Assembly (NCBI RefSeq): GCF_901538355.1
Contig: NZ_LR593887.1
Coordinates: 1,340,920 to 1,404,919, forward strand
Origin: Tuwongella immobilis
GTDB taxonomy: Bacteria > Planctomycetota > Planctomycetia > Gemmatales > Gemmataceae
Reading direction: 5' to 3'
Length of the DNA: 64,000 bases
Shown: one piece after another, positions 61,521-64,000 of the stretch
How positions within the stretch are numbered: the first letter of the stretch is position 1
Layout: each line of letters opens with the position of its first letter
Made by a program: the position numbers and the translations under genes
The notes under the pieces: generated by a model
Databases searched by the model: none
What the model was told of the DNA's origin: nothing
What the model saw: the letters and a program-made list of their open reading frames with translations, nothing else

Positions 61521-63119
61521 ATGTTCGAACAGCGGAGCGGCCTGCCGGCCCTGGAGCGAACGCGGTCTCGGCCGAGCCTGGAAAATCTCGAAGCCCGCTT
61601 GGCTCCCGCCGTCATTGCCGCCGACGATCCCCAAACCGGCGTCTCGTACACGATTGCTCCCGGCACGGTGCTGTCTCCCAGCCGTCAGCAAGGCGTGCTG
61701 GATAACGACGAAACCACAGGGGCCAACTTTGGCAATCCCCTGGTTGCCACCGTGCTCACCCAGCCCGCCTACGTCACCACCGGCGGAACGGTGATCCCTC
61801 AGAATGCCCTAACGCTGAATCAAGATGGTTCGTTCACCTTCGTGGCACCGCAAAATGCGGCTCCCGGCGTGATCGAATTCACCTACACCGCGACCGACAC
61901 GGTGACGCTCGACAGCGACACGGCCACGGTGCGCATCATCATCACCCCCGAAGCCGGCCCGCGTCACGCGGTCTCCGCTGGCGTCGGTGGTGGCCCCATC
62001 GTGCGAGTGTACAACAGCCGCACCGGCCTGGAAGTCTTCTCGAAGATGGCCTTCGAAGATACCTTCCGCGGGGGTGTCCAAACTGCGACCGGCGACCTCA
62101 ACGGCGACGGCATCGACGATGTGGTGGCGACCCCGAATTTCGGCGGTGGCCCCGTGTTTGTGATCTACGACGGCAAGACCGGTGCGGAACTGTTCCGCGA
62201 TCTGGCCTTCTCCGACCCCAACTATCGCGGTGGGCTGTCGGTTGCCATCGGTGATGTCGACGGCGACGGCGACAACGAAATTATCCTGGGTGCCGGTGCC
62301 GGTGGTGGCCCACGAATCCAGGTGCTGAACCCAATCGTCAATCCGGCGGTGAATCCGTTCTTGGATACTCCGGCGATTCTGGCCGTGCTGCCGCTGGGCG
62401 TGGGATCGTTCTTCGCCTTTGAATCCACCTTCAATGGTGGCGTTCAAGTGGCCACCGGCGATGTGCAAGGCACGGGCCGCGATGCCATCATCGTCGGGGC
62501 AGGCGACGGCGGCGGGCCGCTGGTCCGCGTCTTCGACTTCGTTGGTCTGCGGACCATCGGCGAATTCTTCGCCTTCGACCCGTCCCAACGCAGCGGCGTC
62601 TCGGTGGCGGCTGGTAACTTCGGTCGCGGTGTGGCCGATATCGTCGTCGGAGCCGGCATCGGCGCTCCGATGGTGAATATCCACGCTCTGAACGGGGCAC
62701 TGCTGAACCAGTTCCAAGCGTTCCCGCAGGATCTCCCGACCGGGGCACAATTCCTGGGTGGCCCAACGACCAACAGCGCAGGGTTCACCGGACCTTCGGG
62801 CGCGGTGCTGCCCACCGCAGTCCAACCGTCTGGCTTGGTCCCCTTCGGCGATGGACTCTCCGCAGCGCTGCTGAACCCGAATACCGGCAACTTTGTCGGT
62901 TCGGAAGGCGGCGTCAATGTGGCGGTCACCCAACGCGACGGCGACGGCATCGACGACATTGTCACCGGCCCCGGCTCGGGATCATCCCCACGAGTCCGGA
63001 TCTTCTCCGGCCTGACCTTCGTCGAACTCGAAAACATCACCGCGTTCAATCCGAACTTCTTCGGTGGTGTGTTCGTGGGTGGCAACAGCGGCACGGATTC
63101 GCAGAACCGCACCCCGTGA
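61521..63119 (+). CDS. secreted FG-GAP/VCBS-type beta-propeller protein
   Basis: 532 aa. N-terminal PSLENLEARLAPAV is a LEPR-XLL-like motif that marks exported planctomycete proteins. A cadherin/Ig-like domain follows (TGANFGNPLVATVLTQ ... TYTATDTVTLDSDTATVRI), then repeated FG-GAP-like units with calcium-site patterns DLNGDGIDDV, DVDGDGDNEI and RDGDGIDDIV, each near VGAGxGGGP. AAGGAG precedes ATG 61521. Presumably cell surface. Confidence 0.88.
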   Translation: MFEQRSGLPALERTRSRPSLENLEARLAPAVIAADDPQTGVSYTIAPGTVLSPSRQQGVLDNDETTGANFGNPLVATVLTQPAYVTTGGTVIPQNALTLNQDGSFTFVAPQNAAPGVIEFTYTATDTVTLDSDTATVRIIITPEAGPRHAVSAGVGGGPIVRVYNSRTGLEVFSKMAFEDTFRGGVQTATGDLNGDGIDDVVATPNFGGGPVFVIYDGKTGAELFRDLAFSDPNYRGGLSVAIGDVDGDGDNEIILGAGAGGGPRIQVLNPIVNPAVNPFLDTPAILAVLPLGVGSFFAFESTFNGGVQVATGDVQGTGRDAIIVGAGDGGGPLVRVFDFVGLRTIGEFFAFDPSQRSGVSVAAGNFGRGVADIVVGAGIGAPMVNIHALNGALLNQFQAFPQDLPTGAQFLGGPTTNSAGFTGPSGAVLPTAVQPSGLVPFGDGLSAALLNPNTGNFVGSEGGVNVAVTQRDGDGIDDIVTGPGSGSSPRVRIFSGLTFVELENITAFNPNFFGGVFVGGNSGTDSQNRTP

Positions 63120-63508
63120 TGAACGTCTGAACCTTGTCGTGATGCTCCCCTGGCTTGTGTCGATTCGCAATCGACCGCAAGCCAGGGGACTTGTGTTTTG
63201 GGGGCCAGCAAGAATACACACCATCAGGATTGTTCAAGCAAATCTGAGGATTGGCTCGGGGGTGATTGGTGTCTTGGAGCAATCTAGAATCCTGAATACC
63301 AATTTGTCTGCCATTCGTAAATCGGCATCAGTCTACTTTACTGCGATTTTGATTGGACAGTGAGTTTTCGGGATGGTATCACAGTGGTGCAGTGGATTGC
63401 TCATTGAATGTGATTGGCATTGAGCCATTTATACTCGAATCGTGATTTTTTGATCACTTGTATCTATTCCCCCCCCAATCTCCAGCATAATCCAGAGGCT
63501 TAGTCTCC
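63120..63508. other. 389-base intergenic region
   Basis: No gene supported. It contains a terminator at its left end and an AT-rich stretch before the EcsC-like gene (tatactcgaatcgtg and a run of eight C at about 63470). Confidence 0.45.
63147..63188 (+). terminator. hairpin terminator after the VCBS-type gene
   Basis: 11-bp stem CCCCTGGCTTG/CAAGCCAGGGG with an inner GTCGATT/AATCGAC stem, then TTGTGTTTT. Confidence 0.78.
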
Positions 63509-64000
63509 GTGTCGAACTTCAACGGTTACATGTCAAAGCTCAACGATCTCATTGCGAAAGCCATCGAGAAGGCTGCATCATCGTCGGATATCTTGTCTTC
63601 AGATGATCTTGCTGTCGTTGCAAAGAAATCAACTATAGAAAAGTGGCGTCGGAATACGATCCGCAAAGTGACCGGAGTGGGGTTTGTTACAGGAATTCCC
63701 GGTGGGCTCTCTGGAGGGCTTCTTGCAGTACTTGATTTAGCGTATCTCTTTGCAGCAGCCGGTCGTGGCTGCTACGGATTGGGCTATATTCTGAATAAGG
63801 AAGTGGATCGCGAGAAAGACATCAAACTCATTCTAGCCTGTTGGAGCGGTGCTGCGAGTGCTGTTCCCGCAGTAACCGCAGGAAAGATCGGCATCAAAGT
63901 CTTTGGGAAGGCAGTTGCCGGTCCGATGGCTGGCATGACGGTCAATGTTGTTGCAAAAGCTGCATTCAAAGGTGGAAGTAAGATTCTCTCTAAGGTTTTA
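63509..64000 (+). CDS. EcsC-family protein, partial (C-terminus beyond window)
   Basis: 164 codons from GTG 63509 (AGAGG upstream), open to the right edge; an ATG eight codons later (63530) is the alternative. The protein has WRRNTIRKVTGVGFVTG followed by IPGGLSGGLLAVLDLAYLFAAAGR and CYGLGYILNKEVD, the Gly-rich, amphipathic pattern of EcsC proteins (G...G-x-P-G-G...D-x-x-x-x-x-x-x-x-R...G-Y). Function of EcsC-family members is poorly known. A different GC level from its left neighbour. Confidence 0.72.
   Translation, partial: MSNFNGYMSKLNDLIAKAIEKAASSSDILSSDDLAVVAKKSTIEKWRRNTIRKVTGVGFVTGIPGGLSGGLLAVLDLAYLFAAAGRGCYGLGYILNKEVDREKDIKLILACWSGAASAVPAVTAGKIGIKVFGKAVAGPMAGMTVNVVAKAAFKGGSKILSKVL

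Overview
The window looks like chromosomal DNA of a planctomycete, most likely of the family Gemmataceae. The evidence is two DUF1559 pseudopilin-like proteins, a PSCyt1/DUF1549/DUF1553 cytochrome paired with a WD40 protein, a BBP7-type outer-membrane barrel, a secreted FG-GAP/VCBS-type protein with a LEPR-XLL-like N-terminus, and overall GC richness. The species assignment is inference; no rRNA is present.

Layout. (1) 1-7368, minus strand: one tight operon in the order ECF sigma factor, 182-aa unknown protein, ImmA/IrrE-type metallopeptidase, NurA-like nuclease, HerA-like ATPase, SbcD/Mre11, SbcC/Rad50 (cut by the left edge). Most junctions are 4-base ATGA overlaps. It joins the archaeal-style end-resection quartet to an IrrE-like protease and a sigma factor, which suggests a damage-responsive DNA-repair or defence unit. 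(2) 7664-13987, minus: WD40 protein followed by a planctomycete cytochrome/DUF1553 protein. (3) 14359-16526: a decayed CPCC-family fragment, then a three-gene minus-strand operon of unknown function. (4) 16979-31371, plus: a 14-kb array of displaced polymorphic-toxin cassettes. Ten fragments of one pre-toxin Hint domain are each followed by a different toxin tip and usually by a candidate immunity gene. The tips include a BECR-like RNase, an RNase A-like CdiA-CT, an AHH nuclease and several of unknown family. No secretion or delivery domain is present. Six of the toxin copies are broken, whereas every putative immunity gene is open. Hairpin repeats and an IS3 remnant lie between cassettes.

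(5) 31461-35350, minus: periplasmic-binding-like protein, membrane histidine kinase and LOG-family phosphoribohydrolase. (6) 35481-38409, plus: glucose-6-phosphate dehydrogenase, FGGY sugar kinase and tRNA-Cys. (7) 38743-47553: two modules of a DUF1559 protein plus a small lipoprotein, a membrane protein, YceI, an ABC ATPase, an ArsR regulator, Ogt, a GNAT acetyltransferase and sulfite reductase. (8) 47637-63119: ceramidase-like protein, cytochrome P450, prephenate dehydrogenase, a PurS-PurL fusion, a methyltransferase, SelO, a HEAT-repeat lipoprotein, the BBP7 protein and the VCBS-type protein. (9) 63509-64000: the start of an EcsC-like gene cut by the right edge.

Regions 1 and 4 are the most unusual. 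Region 4 looks like a reservoir of toxin and immunity specificities whose shared Hint DNA could serve as homology for swapping tips onto a full-length toxin elsewhere. All family assignments were made by reading motifs, without database searches.
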